Notes: generated by a model not told the origin, from the sequence alone. Positions 46,239 to 59,800 are shown, counted from the first letter of the stretch. The stretch is 64,000 nt of DNA from Notolepis coatsorum (GCA_963971535.1 OZ020589.1:89018183-89082182); one strand, 5' to 3'. Made by a program: numbers and translations.

Positions 46239-46448
46239 GGAAACGGGGTAACGTTATGTCGAGTTCATACATGTACTAGTGTAGTATGAATGAACTCGAC
46301 TTAACGTTGGAAACGGGGTAACGTTATGTCGAGTTCATACGTGTACTAGTGTAGTATGAATGAACTCGACCTAACGTTGGAAACGGGGTAACGTTATGTC
46401 GAGTTCATACGTGTACTAGTGTAGTATGAATGAACTCGACTTAACGTT
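46239..46448. repeat. Three tandem 70-bp palindromic units
   Basis: GGAAACGGGGTAACGTTATG begins at 46239, 46309 and 46379. Each unit holds the near-palindrome CGAGTTCATAC..GTATGAATGAACTCG around ACTAGTGTAG. The inverted element at 17542-17600 has a single unit. Confidence 0.9.
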
Positions 46449-47109
46449 ACTCCGTTTCCATGAAGTAATTATAAAGGTGGCCAGCTAGCTAGCATAAGCT
46501 AACGGAGCTAACGGACGGAGCTAACGGACTAGCTAACGTTAGCTAATAGCTTTGTTTACAAACTGAAGACAGGTCTGACGCGTCTGTGAGGGGGAGGAGG
46601 CTGCAGCAGCTTGTGTCTGTTGGTCTCTGAGGAGGAGGAGGAGGACAGCAGCGTGTCTGTCTGTCAACAACTTGCGGGAGCAAGCCAGCTGGTATCGATA
46701 CTGCAGAAAGTACCGGTATTTCGGGAAATGAGTATCGAAACCGTTTTAAATATTCAGTATCGATATGTATCGATATTTCGATATTTTTGACAACACTTCT
46801 CTCGTCACAGGGGGAGGGGGGGGGGGGATTTCCCTGTTTCCCACACCAAATTAGTAGGTGGGACACGGGATTCCCCCGGCCATTTGAAGACGTCACAGGC
46901 GCGTTTTCTTATTGGCCAAGAGACATGTCCGTGAGTTACAGGGCCTGTGCTACAGGCCGCTGTCATTGTAAAGGAGGGGATGCAATGCAGTCGAGACTAC
47001 TGGTTCTTCTGCGTTGCTCCCTGCCAGTAGTGTATATTGGGCCGTTTTGAAGAGCCTCCCTCTCAGTGAGAGAGCCTCCTCAGAGGAGCCTTCTCCTCAG
47101 AGAGTCTTA

Positions 47110-48025
47110 AGGCCTCTGCATGCTACAGAAACTTCAAAGCAACTGCAACACAACATCGACAAAGCAACTGTGTTTTAGACACTCTGCCTTTATGCTTCTG
47201 CAACATCGACGCGCAAAGTTAGTTTAACTAAAGTTAGTTTAGGTTCGCGTTAACGTTAGATAATGTACAAAATAAACGTATTTCCGGTGATTTTAGACTT
47301 CGCTCTTTTATTTTGAAATCCCCCGACCGGAAGTGTTATAGTGTCTGTTGATAGCAGCTTAACTTTCTGTGCTTTTCGAGCTAACGTTACCGACCGTAAC
47401 ATCATTAGTTTCCAATGGAGAGGACCTCGGCTCACATGCAGCTCAAACTACCTATTGGAATAAATTAATTGATTGATGTTTAACTTGTCCCTGTGTGTGT
47501 CCAGTCATTTCGACTAGCAAACGTTGTATTTAACGTTAAAGTTACCTCAGGATACCATTGTATTTAGTTGGTTAGCTATGTAGCTAATGTGGATAGCATT
47601 TTGTATAGCACCAATGCTAGCTGGCTGGCTACAGCTTTATTTACTAAATTATGGAGGCTTTTTAATCGTCAAGGTAAGAGAGGATTTGTCATGATCAACT
47701 GAAGGCGTATGCTATGGAACAATATGTGCTTGGGTTTTCAGAAAAAGGCCAGCTATGTGACGCTAATTATTTAGCATCAACGCTGGCTGGCTACAACAAT
47801 GGCGGATGGTATTCTCTGCGAGACCAATATTATTCTATGACAGCCCCGCCCCCATTCGCTAACCAACCAATCACTGCTACGCAATATCAACGCAACGGTT
47901 GTTTAGGTTAGATTTGGGGGACATGTACACAACGTCCAAGCAACACAGTCTACAAGACCCTAAACAACAACCGCGCTGAAATCGCGCTGATGTTGTGTTG
48001 AAGTTGCTGTAGCATGTAGAGGCCT
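47110..48025. mobile_element. PIF/Harbinger-like MITE
   Basis: TTA flanks at 47107-47109 and 48026-48028. Termini AGGCCTCTGCATGCTACAG and the inverse CTGTAGCATGTAGAGGCCT, followed on both sides by 'aacttcaa' and 'acacaacatc'. A 3-bp TTA duplication with inverted ends suits PIF/Harbinger. No transposase. Confidence 0.75.
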
Positions 48026-48159
48026 TTAGTCTACTTAGTCCAATTGTTACATGAACCTTTTTCAATTGTTGTACTCACGTTGAGGTCTCTCTGGGAAAAC
48101 CGCTGTCTTCCCCTCTTACATAAAGAGCAGAATTGATGCGGTTTTTATTCCCAGGCGCG

Positions 48160-48480
48160 AGAGGCCATTGAAGGCGTCACAAGCGCGTTTTCCGGGATGT
48201 GGCCTGGGGCTGGGACCTCCTCCGCGCCCCGCTGCTACAGCCTTGCCACGGGGTTGGTTTTTTTTGGCTCCGACCCTGCGATGTTGGGGGCTGTGATTTT
48301 TTTTTTTTGCTTCGCGTCCATTCCCTGGTGCCGTGCGGGATGCGCGTCCGAGTAGTCGCGGGCCCTTATATACGAAGGTAAGTCCCACGGTCTGCTCACC
48401 CTGTGCGTTTGAGGTGCTAAACCCTCTTCGCACAGTCGGGTCCGGTCTCCCTCCCATCCCTCACTAGGGGGGGCCGGGGT
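48160..48480 (+). promoter_or_regulatory. CpG-rich, promoter-like segment
   Basis: A GC- and CpG-rich stretch (for example GCGCGTTTTCCGGG, CGCGCCCCGC) ends in 'cccttatatacgaag' followed by a perfect donor AAG/GTAAGT at 48373-48380. It could be the promoter and first exon of a transposon or an unrecognised transcript. 'ggccattgaaggcgtcacaagcgcg' resembles 46880-46904. Confidence 0.35.
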
Positions 48481-48599
48481 GCCCCAATCCTCCCCGGATT
48501 CTGATGGTTGTAGTGGACCTCAGCGGGTACATCTGTCGAGCTTTCCGCTCTGCTCAACTCTTGTGTTCCAATAGAGCAGAGCGCAAAGCCATAAATGAA

Positions 48600-48895
48600 A
48601 TATAACGAAGGTTATCCTATAACCCTAGTTATATGAATTATGGCGAGCGGTCTGCTCTGACTCACTGAGGACCCCACGGTCTTCCGTTTCGGCTATGAAA
48701 GACTGGGGAAGGAGCTGGTAGTATGGCCATGGCCCCGCTTATGTATGAGCAGATGTGGACGTGGCCAGGCAGGTGAGGAGCGTACATGTGGTTGAAAGTT
48801 TTCATGATAGTATATGATTAAAGGGACAGTTCCAATAGAGCAGAGCGCTCGCCATAATTCATATAACTAGGGTTATAGGATAACCTTCGTTTTCA
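48600..48895. mobile_element. Fold-back element with about 50-bp arms
   Basis: CGAAGGTTATCCTATAACCC through 'aattatggcgagcg' (48607-48646) is inverted at 48846-48891 ('cgctcgccataattcatataactaggg..aaccttcg'). 'ttccaatagagcagagcgc' also occurs twice in the same direction (48567 and 48830). No coding sequence. Confidence 0.7.
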
Positions 48896-49944
48896 CATAA
48901 CGGTCTCCAACATCACTGTACTACTCGCCCCATGCACCTGGCCTGCTCCCCACTCACTAACCCAAATCCATCCCGGCCTCCACAGATGTCCCCATAATTA
49001 GGCAAAGCGCTAACCAGGCAGAGCATCCTTACCGCATATTTCCTTGTTTTGTTAACCATTTATCTCTTTGATAAATAAAACTGGAGACCTTTTTTGACAT
49101 TAAGAACGACTTCAGACAATCCTTCTCATTTTTCACACGTCAGACACTTTGTTCCAGTAAAACCAGAAATCATAACTACCACCCAAATTGTTAACCTCTT
49201 AAGCCCGGAGCCCTATTTTCTGAAAATCTGCCTAAAATACATACCTAAGTAAATGGAATATTGCTCCACTTCTACAAGGACCATTTGCATATTCTTGGTA
49301 TCTAGGGACATCTATGGACCTCAGTGAATGTATTCCTAGTGTTAGAAGTATTGTGTCTATTACTAGGCTTGCTTAAATTGTGATGAAACAAAGGAGAATA
49401 TGAATTATGATTTTTCTTTGCATCTTTGACAGTGAATAACATGCTAAGAATTACCAGACATGAACAATTGCCACTTATCTCGTTCAGTACCTTCTTGAGA
49501 TCATGTGTACAAAAAATCTAAGGAAATTAATAAAGGGAAGATGATTAAACAGAAGGTTTTGTAGATACAGTACTGAATTCTCCCATCCAGACCAATGCAA
49601 TTTGAAATATTATTATAGAATATAGAATAGCAGGCTTATAAATTACCTTATTATAGCCAATTCACACATTTATGGATTGTGCCAAATCTTATATTTCAAA
49701 TGCCCGAGTTCAATTTGGATTTAGTATCACCAGGCGTGCATAATAACAGATAATGAAATCTACTGTATGTACAGTAGCTTTTTTATTTGTGCCAGGGTGC
49801 AACCATTTTGAAACTAATTTAAAATCAATTTATTGCTACATGCTAAAAATAGGGAAGATAAACTAACTGCGCTTCAATATATACCAATAATGTTACGTTT
49901 TGTGGTTTATTATCCCAAGTAATAAGAGATATTAAAGAAATTCA
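48896..49944. other. Dispersed repeat and unassigned AT-rich sequence
   Basis: 49023-49195 is the inverted partner of 24183-24328. The rest to 49944 is AT-rich with no recognisable features. Confidence 0.45.
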
Positions 49945-52003
49945 TACATTTACATTTACATTTACATTTAGTCATTTAGCTGACGCTTTTATCCAAAGCG
50001 ACTTACAAGTTCTGTACGACAGGTCATCAGGAAGGATACAACTCTATCAGCTGAGTAACAATATTCATCAAAGTGTTGCGTGCTACAGTGTAGGTTAGTT
50101 TATTAGGACAAGTGCAAGTGTAAGGTTAGTTAGGGTTAGAACATATATATATATTTTTTTTTTTTTTAGATAATGGTTGAAGAAGTGCGTCTTTAGTCGA
50201 CGGCGAAAGATTGGACGGGATTCGGCTGTCCTAACTGGGGTGGGTAGTTCATTCCACCATTGTGGGGCAAGGACTGAGAATAGGCGGCTTCTCTTTGATG
50301 ACCCTCCCGGAGCTTGGATAGGAGTAGGTCTAAGGCGGCCAGAAGATGCAGAGCGTAGGGGTCTTGAGGGTGTGTAGTTAGAGACCATTGACCGGAGGTA
50401 GGCGGGAGTGGTTCCCTTTGCTGCACGGTATGCTAGGTCGAGGGCCTTGAATCGGAGACGTGCAGCAATGGGGAGCCAGTGCAGGTCCCTAAGAAGTGGG
50501 GTGACATGGGCCGACTTCGGTAGGTTTGAGATCAGGCGCGCCGCTGCGTTCTGAATGAGTTGAAGAGGCTTGGTGGCAGTGGCCGGGAGGCCAGCTAGCA
50601 GTGCGTTGCAGTAGTCGAGGCGGGAGATGACTGTTGATTGGACGAGGAGTTGGGTGGCTTCTTTTGTCAGGAAGGGGCGGATCCTTCTGACGTTGCTCAG
50701 GAGGAATCGGCAGGTTCTGGTTGTCGCTGCGATGTGATCAGAGAAGTTCAACTGGTCGTCGAGGACAACACCAAGGTTCTTGGCGGTTGGGGACGCGGTC
50801 ACAGCTGCATTCTCGACTGTGATGGAGAGGTCGGTCAGGGGGGAGGATTTAGCCGGCAGGTGGAGCAATTCTGTTTTGCTTAGGTTCAGTTTGAGGTGGT
50901 TGGTCGTCATCCAGGCGGAGATGTCGGACAGACAGGCCGAGATCCGCTCAGAGACGTGGATATCTGAGGGAGGGAAGGAGAGGAAGAGTTGAGTATCATC
51001 GGCATAACAATGATATGAGAAGCCATGAGACGTGATAATGTTACCCAGTGATTTAGGCCCCGTTTAGACGAGCGTTTTGTGAACAGAAACCGCAAAAGTC
51101 ATCTTGCGGTTTCACTTTTAATTTTACGTTTAGACGAGCGTATTGGGATGGAATTCTGCGTGCAGACGACGCTGTAACGACTCGGGACGACGGAGCCCCA
51201 CTGTCACACGATTGGCGCATATGTCACATGACGTGCTGTGAAGACCCGCCCTACTCTGCCTCTGATTCGCAGACTGTGGATGGGGAATGTGATTGCACCA
51301 AAGCAGAGTCACTCACAGACAGTGGGTCCTCCACTCACGCCGCGGGACAGATTCTTGTGTATTTAACCCTTTCACTGCCACACAACAGCCGGAGGAGCGC
51401 TCGGCAGTAGAATTCTGCATGGAGTAGGATTTTGCAGAACACCGGTTGTGTGATAGTAAAGGGTTAACCTTCTGTCGTGTGGCAGTGAAAGGGTTAAAAG
51501 TACTGCCAATGTAGCCTTCAGGTGATCTCCGTTGAAAGTGTCAGACATACTTGCTTTGTTTACGTCTCGGCTACTGGCGCATACCTGCTACATGTGACGT
51601 AAGCAGTACGCGCGACCAGAGCCGTGACAACCCTTTCGTCATCGTTTTAACAGATTTATACGGTTTGACAGTTTAGACGAAAGCGCAAAGCTTTTGCGTT
51701 TCTAGGAATTCCACCCTGGAAGGTAGTCTCACTTTTTTGCGGTTTCACCCCGTAAAAACGCCGTTTCCGTATAAACGAAAGGCACATCCGTAAAAATATT
51801 TTTGCGGATTCACCTGCTAGCGTTTCCGTCTAAACGGGGCCTTAGTGTAGAGGGAGAAGAGAGAAGGGGTCCTAGGACCGAGCCCTGGGGGACACCCGTC
51901 CGCAGGGGGCGGGTGGCCGACAGAGTCCCTCTCCATGACACTTGGTAGGAGCGGTCATTGAGGTATGATGTCAGCCATGTCAGCGCAGATCCAGCCACTC
52001 ACA
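49945..52003 (-). mobile_element. L2-type LINE, 5'-truncated, split by a Harbinger-like MITE
   Basis: On the minus strand: GSALTWLTSYLNDRSYQ and TGVPQGSVLGPLL (RT), then after the MITE the catalytic YADDTQLFLSFP, LKLNLSKTELLHLP, VVLDDQLNFSDHI, RLDYCNALLAGLP and LQLIQNAAARLI, ending in the C-terminal RRLKTHFFNHYL. The 3' tail is 'aaagcgtcagctaaatgac' plus a TGTAAA simple repeat (49948-49972). The coding part is well preserved but lacks the endonuclease. Fragments of the same family lie at 57900-59800 and 63375-63690. Confidence 0.88.
51056..51841. mobile_element. PIF/Harbinger-like MITE inside the L2
   Basis: TTA flanks at 51053-51055 and 51842-51844. Termini GGCCCCGTTTAGACGAGCG and the inverse GTCTAAACGGGGCC. 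The 786-bp element carries no transposase. Removing it rejoins the LINE between YADD and the upstream RT motifs. Confidence 0.85.
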
Positions 52004-52365
52004 TTCCCATACTTCCATACAGAAGTAATTTTCTTAGAGGCTTTTCTTAAAATGCCAACGCTCATCGAAAGCTCTCGGTGTCCTCTACAAAATGGCAGCA
52101 AAAAAAATACAATTCCTGACATTTAAATTTTCCAAAATGGTCTACTTTCGCGAACTATACAACACCAAAACGAAAACGAAAATCTATCTAATAACACTTT
52201 AACCTATTGGTAAACTAACGTATTGATGATAATATACATTATAACTGCTGTTGTGATATGGTTATGATGTTTATACTTGAATACATTTGAAAAATAAAAC
52301 ACTACTTTTGTCAAACAGTCTGGAGAGATTGATTTATGACGTGATGTCATTTTGATGTCGGGCTA

Positions 52366-52556
52366 ATGTAGACCTTTTTTTTTATTTGTACGTCAGCTCT
52401 TTGACTGCTGGAGTGGACTTGGACTAGGGTAATGGGGATTCGACTCAGACTCGACTCTGGCTCTTCTTTGGTGACTCGGACTTGGACTCAGACTCGAACA
52501 CTCGGGACTCAAGACTCGACTCGGACTCGAGATTCAGTGACTCGACTACAACACTG
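52366..52556. mobile_element. Truncated copy of the GACTCGGACTT hAT-like element
   Basis: 'gacctttttttttatttgtacgtcagctctttgactgc' and the following GACTCGGACTT repeats match 1130-1308, ending in CTACAACACTG at 52556. The left end is missing. Its end lies 84 bp before an hnrnpll exon, close to the acceptor region. Confidence 0.75.
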
Positions 52557-52640
52557 ACTCTAGTATGTGATGATGTGCTTCTGTGTTTGTCATGTGAAGA
52601 GAGTTAACAAGAAGCATGACCTCTGACCTCCCTCTGACAG

Positions 52641-52878
52641 CTACGTGATGATGATGCCCTTCAAGCGCCAGGCCCTGGTGGAGTTCGAGAGCGTGGAGAG
52701 CGCCGACCGCTGCGTGGCGTGCGGCGCCAGCGAGGCAGTCTACATCACCGGCCAGCAGGCCTTCTTCAACTACTCCACCAGCAAGCGGATAACCAGGCCC
52801 ACCAACGCCGACGACCCCAACAGCGGCAACAATGTCCTGCTGCTGTCCATCCAGAACCCGCTCTACCCCGTCACCACG
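52641..52878 (+). CDS. hnrnpll: hnrnpll exon, RRM1 second half to start of RRM2
   Basis: The exon first completes a Cys codon begun at 1842-1843, then reads YVMMMPFKRQALVEFESVES (beta-2/beta-3 with RNP1), QAFFNYSTSKRITRP (end of RRM1) and NVLLLSIQNPLYPVTT (first strand of RRM2). The acceptor is CTCCCTCTGACAG and the donor ACG/GTGAGTGG. It is 238 bp and ends in phase 0. MMMPFKRQ and QQAFFNYSTSKRITRP mark the L-like paralogue rather than hnRNP L. Higher GC than its surroundings. Confidence 0.95.
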
Positions 52879-53659
52879 GTGAGTGGTGACCACGACAACT
52901 GTTGCATTATAGCAAAGTTTTTACATTGTAGTCAGTGTATTGAGAGGGGACCCTATTTACTGTTACACCACTGAATGTCATGCTTGGTGTACAGCTCACT
53001 AGTAGTACAGTCTATTAACAGCTGGGAGAACAGAAAATAAAGATGAAGAGAGAGAGAGCGGAGATGTCACATTGTCAGTGTATTGAGAGGGGATCCTATT
53101 AACTGTTACACCACTGAATGTCATGCTTGGTACAGCTCGCTAGTACAGTCTATTAACAGCTGGGAGAACAGAAAAGAAAGATGAAGAGAGAGAGAGCAGA
53201 TATTTTACATTGTAGCAACGTTTTTACCGGCAACTACACTGTGTAGTCAGTGTATTGAGAGGGGACCTTATTAACTGTTACACAACTGAATGTCATGCTT
53301 GGTACAGCTCGCTGGCTAGCCAGCATAACAGTCTATTAACAGCTGGGAGAACAGAAAAGAAAGATGAAGAGAGAGAGAGCGGAAATGTTACATGGTAGCA
53401 ACGTTTTGTACGTTTGCCATGTTGTTTCACTAAAGCTCACATAATTCAAGCATTAGTGATGTAACGTTCAGAATTAATGCTTTTGTTACCGGAAATACGC
53501 TAGCCTGGTCCGCTAGCGTTAGCTACCGACCATACTTTGTTTTTTTGAGGCCTTCCACTAATCCTTACAGTAGTATCCCCCGTACTGCCCTCCCTTTGAG
53601 GCTGACGGGTAACTGTAGCTTCCTCTTTTAATTATTATTGTTTTTTTTATGTCTTCCAG
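52879..53659 (+). other. hnrnpll: hnrnpll intron with three tandem ~150-bp repeats
   Basis: 'gtcagtgtattgagagggga' starts at about 52931, 53075 and 53242. Each unit continues with 'ttactgttacac..ctgaatgtcatgcttgg' and 'agctgggagaacagaaa..gatgaagagagagagagcg'. The intron is 781 bp with standard GT-AG ends (GTGAGT and TCTTCCAG). Confidence 0.85.
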
Positions 53660-53745
53660 GATACTCTCTACACGGTGTGCAACCCCATCGGGAACGTGAT
53701 GCGCATCGTCATCTTCAAACGCAACGGAATCCAGGCCATGGTGGA
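53660..53745 (+). CDS. hnrnpll: hnrnpll exon, RRM2 middle
   Basis: Reads DTLYTVCNPIGNVMRIVIFK and RNGIQAMV, then two bases (GA) of a Glu codon. This is helix 1 to the RNP1 strand of RRM2. The acceptor is GTCTTCCAG. It ends just before ATATCCTTTA, a U12-type donor, which fixes the exon end at 53745 and phase 2. No later hnrnpll exon (rest of RRM2, RRM3, RRM4) is in the window. Confidence 0.93.
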
Positions 53746-53755
53746 ATATCCTTTA
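53746..53755 (+). promoter_or_regulatory. hnrnpll: U12-type (AT-AC) splice donor of hnrnpll
   Basis: ATATCCTTTA follows the two Glu bases. ATATCCTT is the exact consensus donor for AT-AC introns removed by the minor spliceosome, and no GT lies at the homology-defined boundary. The matching branch site (TTCCTTAAC-like) and AC acceptor before an RRM2 exon were not found in the window. Confidence 0.8.
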
Positions 53756-55039
<1,284 letters not shown>

Positions 55040-55366
55040 CAGCCATTTACTATATAAAAAAAGCAGCCATAACCCTACTACGCTAGTACCTAGACAATCA
55101 GAAGGAAGCTACTAACTCTACTACCCTCAGTACCTACACAACCAGACAGAAGCTACTAACCCTACTACCCTCAGTACCTACACAATCAGACAGACACTAC
55201 TAACCCTACTACCCTCAGTACCTACATAATCAGACAGAAGCTACTAACTCTACTACCCTCAGTGCCTAGTTACATAATCAGACAGAAGCTACAGTAGTAA
55301 CCCTTCTACCCTCAGTATCTACACAATCAGACAGGAGCTACTAACCCTACTACCCTCAGTACCTAC

Positions 55367-55785
55367 TAGGGCTGACCCCTATTAGTCTAATCGACTAATC
55401 GGTCGAAAGGAGCCGTAGTCGACTGGCCAACCTCTTAGTCGAATATATATTAAAAAAATATATATATATATTTATAATTTTTATTTTTATTTTTATTTGA
55501 TCATTCTTTCCAAAAGAAAAGAGGCCTAGAAGCATGGCTAACGCTAATGGCACGCATACCAGAGGCTAACTGCCTACGAAAACAGGCACAGAGGCACTGA
55601 AAGAGGATTTCACCCATCTAATGAACACACTAGACTAGACAAATATCAAGATGTATCCATCAGTGGACCAATTGCATGCTTTTGCAGAGGACAAGAAGCC
55701 TTCAGTCGACTCCTTCAGACATTAAGCACCCCCCACAGCCCAAATGGAATGATAAAATTAAATAAAAAATTTAAATAAAATTATA

Positions 55786-55824
<39 letters not shown>

Positions 55825-55900
55825 TTACCAATAGTCGACTAACGGCACATTTTGGCCAATCATAGTCGACCATCCAAATCCTTAGTCGGGGACAGCCCTA
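55367..55900. mobile_element. hAT MITE in the minisatellite, copy 1
   Basis: Termini TAGGGCTGACCCC and the inverse GGGGACAGCCCTA, with subterminal AGTCGACTA palindromes. GTACCTAC, part of the array unit, flanks it on both sides (55359-55366 and 55901-55908). 534 bp, no transposase. Confidence 0.9.
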
Positions 55901-56177
55901 GTACCTACACAATCAGACAGACACTACTAACCCTACTACGCTCAGTACCTACACAACCAGACAGAAGCTACTAACCCTACTACCCTCAGTACCTACACAA
56001 TCAGACAGACACTACTAACCCTACTACCATCAGTACCTACATAATCAGACGGAAGCTACTAACTCTACTACCCTCAGTGCCTACATAATCAGACAGAAGC
56101 TACAGTAGTAACCCTACTACCCTCAGTACCTACACAATCAGACAGAGGCTACTAACCCTACTACCCTCAGTACCTAC

Positions 56178-56261
56178 TAGGGCTGACCCCTATTAGTCGA
56201 CTAATCGGTCGAAAGGAGCCGTAGTCGACTGGCCAACCTCTTAGTAGGATATATATTAAAA

Positions 56262-56333
<72 letters not shown>

Positions 56334-56740
56334 ATTTTAATTTTAATTTGATCATTCTTCCCAAAAGAAAAGAGGCCTAGAAGCGTGGCTAACGCTAATG
56401 GCACGCATACCAGAGGCTAACTGCCTACGAAAACAGGCACAGAGGCACTGAAAGAGGATTTCACCCATCTAATGAACACACTAGACTAGACAAATATCAA
56501 GATGTATCCATCAGTGGACCAATTGCATGCTTTTGCAGAGGACAAAAAGCCTTCAGTCGACTCCTTCAGACATTAAGCACCCCCCACAGCCCAAATGGAA
56601 TGATAAAATAAAATAAAAAATTTAAATAAAATTATAAATATTATATATATATATATATATTTTTTTACCAATAGTCGACTAACGGCAAATTTTGGCCAAT
56701 CATAGTCGACCATCCAAATCCTTAGTCGGGGACAGCCCTA
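56178..56740. mobile_element. hAT MITE in the minisatellite, copy 2
   Basis: Same ends and same GTACCTAC flanks as copy 1 (56170-56177 and 56741-56748), 811 bp downstream. It is nearly identical but has a longer AT run (56263-56328) and a shorter second one. The shared flanking units show it arose by duplication with the array. Confidence 0.9.
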
Positions 56741-58464
56741 GTACCTACACAATCAGACAGACACTACTAACCCTACTACCCTCAGTACCTACACAATCAG
56801 ACAGACACTACTAACCCTACTATGCTCAGTACCTACACAACCAGACAGAAGCTACTAACCCTACTACCCTCAGTACCTACACAATCAGACAGAAGCTACT
56901 AACCCTACTACCCTCAGTACCTACACAATCAGACAGAAGCTACTAACCCTACTACCCTCAGTACCTACACAATCAGACAGAAGCTAGTAACCCTACTACC
57001 CTCAGTACCTACACAATCAGACAGAAGCTACTAACCCTACTACCCTCAGTACCTACACAATCAGACAGACACTACTTAACCCTACTACCCTCAGTACCTA
57101 CACAATCAGACAGACACTACTTAACCCTACTACGCTCAGTACCTACATAATCAGACAGAAGCTACTAACTCTACTACCCTCAGTGCCTACATAATCAGAC
57201 AGAAGCTACAGTAGTAACCCTACTACCCTCAGTACCTACACAATCAGACAGAAGCTACTGTACTAACCCTACTACCCTCAGTACCTACAGTACACAATCA
57301 GACAGAGGCTACTAACCCTACTACCCTCAGTACCTACACAATCAAACAGACACTACTAACCCTACTACCCTCAGTACCTACACAATCAGACAGAAGCTAC
57401 TAACCCTACTACCCTCAGTACCTAAATAACCAGACAGACACTACTTAACCCTACTACGCTCAGTACCTACATAATCAGACAGGCGCTACTAACCATACTA
57501 CCCTCAGTACCAGTCAGACAGAAACTACTAACCCTACTACCCTCAGTACCTACACAATCAGACAGAAGCTACTAAACCTACTACCCTCAGTACCTACACA
57601 ATCAGGCAGAAGCTACTAACCCTACTACCCTCAGTACCTAAATAATCAGTCTGACTGGACAGAAGCTACTAACCCTACTACCCTCAGTACCTACACAATC
57701 AGACAGAAGCTACTAACCCTTTTACCCTCAGTACCTACACAATCAGACAGAAGCTACTAACCCTACTACCCTATGTACCTACACAATCAGACAGACACTA
57801 CTTAACCCTACTACGCTCAGTACCTACATACAGTAATAAGACAGAAGCTACTAAGCCTACTACCCTCAGTACCTACACAACTAGACAGAGCACAAACATT
57901 ATTGGCAGCTGTTTATGCGTGACCTTGTCTGTAACACTTTTCTCCTGGCTCAACCCGCTGCTTGAGAAAACTCCTAAGCTTAGGGTGGCCAGATGTCACG
58001 CATTGCGTGTGATTGTACAGCATTTCTGTCTCTTTTCACACGTCACGCAAATTGAGACCATGTCCCGCATGATTGGTTGTCATCCTAACGTGGCTAACGT
58101 CCCCCCCCCCCAAGCCAATGAGAAGAACCTCTATGCGTCGGGCGGCGCGTAACGTTACTAGTATCTGACCACGAGTGACAACAAGTCCCAACCCTGTCGT
58201 GCGCGGAGGGTCCGTTTCACGAGCCTGGCGGGACGAAACACGCTCGCGCTACGGATCAGATCAGTTCCATGCGCTGCCGTTATTTCCGCTGCTCGGCACG
58301 AGACAATACCGCTTGGTCCAAATTTGAAAAGGGGAAAACAATCCCAAACGGTTTAGATTGAAAACGAATAACAATAAAAAAGATGCGAGTAGCCGTTCGT
58401 GTAACCGGTAACCACACCCCCGCACAAATCAATGCAGGTGGAAGATAATTGTATTCTGTACTTT

Positions 58465-58999
<535 letters not shown>

Positions 59000-59800
59000 A
59001 TAAGGGGGGGGGGGTCCAGACCTATACTCATAAGTGATTGTTAGTCTGGGTGGTAATTTTATTTATTTTGAGTACTTAACACCCATTAGAGACAAAAGAA
59101 GAAAAAGAAAAAAAATGAATAAGGGCAAAACATATTAGGCTTGTTGTCATTTTAATGAGGACAGTGGCGGATGAGCCTTTATGGAGGGGACAGGGACAGT
59201 CCACCAAAAAAAATCCCACATTGTCCCTCACAAACATACTATTTGTCCCACATTTGGTTTATTGGGATCTGGTCACCCTACCTAAGCTCCATGAAAGTCC
59301 TCTTCTCTACTCTACCTCTTCAACTCATTCAGAACGCAGCGGCCCGCCTGATCTCAAACCTACCGAAGTCGGCCCATGTCACCCCACTTCTTAGGGACCT
59401 GCACTGGCTCCCCATTGCTGCACGTATCCGCTTCAAGGCCCTCAACCTAGCATACCGTGCGGCAAAGGGAACCGCTCCCGCCTACCTCCGGTCAATGGTC
59501 TCTAACTACACACCTTCAAGACCCCTACGCTCTGCATCTTCTGGCCGCCTCAGACCTACTCCTATCCAAGCCCCGGGAGGGTCATCAAAGAGATGCCGCC
59601 TATTCTCAGTCCTTGCCCCACAATGCTGGAATGAACTACCCACCCCAGTTAGGACAGCCGAAACCCGTCCAATCTTCCGCCGTCGACTTAAGACGAACAT
59701 TGTTACTCAGCTGATAGAGTTGTACCCTTCCTGATGACTTGTCGTACAGAACTTGTAAGTCGCTTTGGATAAAAGCGTCAGCTAAATGACTAAATGTATA

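Larger units (their letters stand above)
55040..57895. repeat. 44-bp minisatellite, about 39 units, interrupted twice by a hAT MITE
   Basis: The unit runs CTACTAACCCTACTACCCTC then 'agtacctacacaatcagacagaag' (44 bp). Units vary in known ways (acacaa/acataa, agaag/agacac, accctac/actctac), and these variants recur in the same order on either side of the two MITEs. About 300 bp of array precede the first MITE, about 280 bp lie between, and about 1.15 kb follow. Confidence 0.95.

Noticed and set aside
50095-50910. A 271-residue host protein on the minus strand
   Set aside because: It reads as the RT end of an L2-type LINE and has the LINE 3' tail; three fragments of the family are in this window.
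55040-57895. CRISPR-like array of regular repeats
   Set aside because: The 44-bp units are contiguous and there are no unique spacers; the sequence is a eukaryotic minisatellite.
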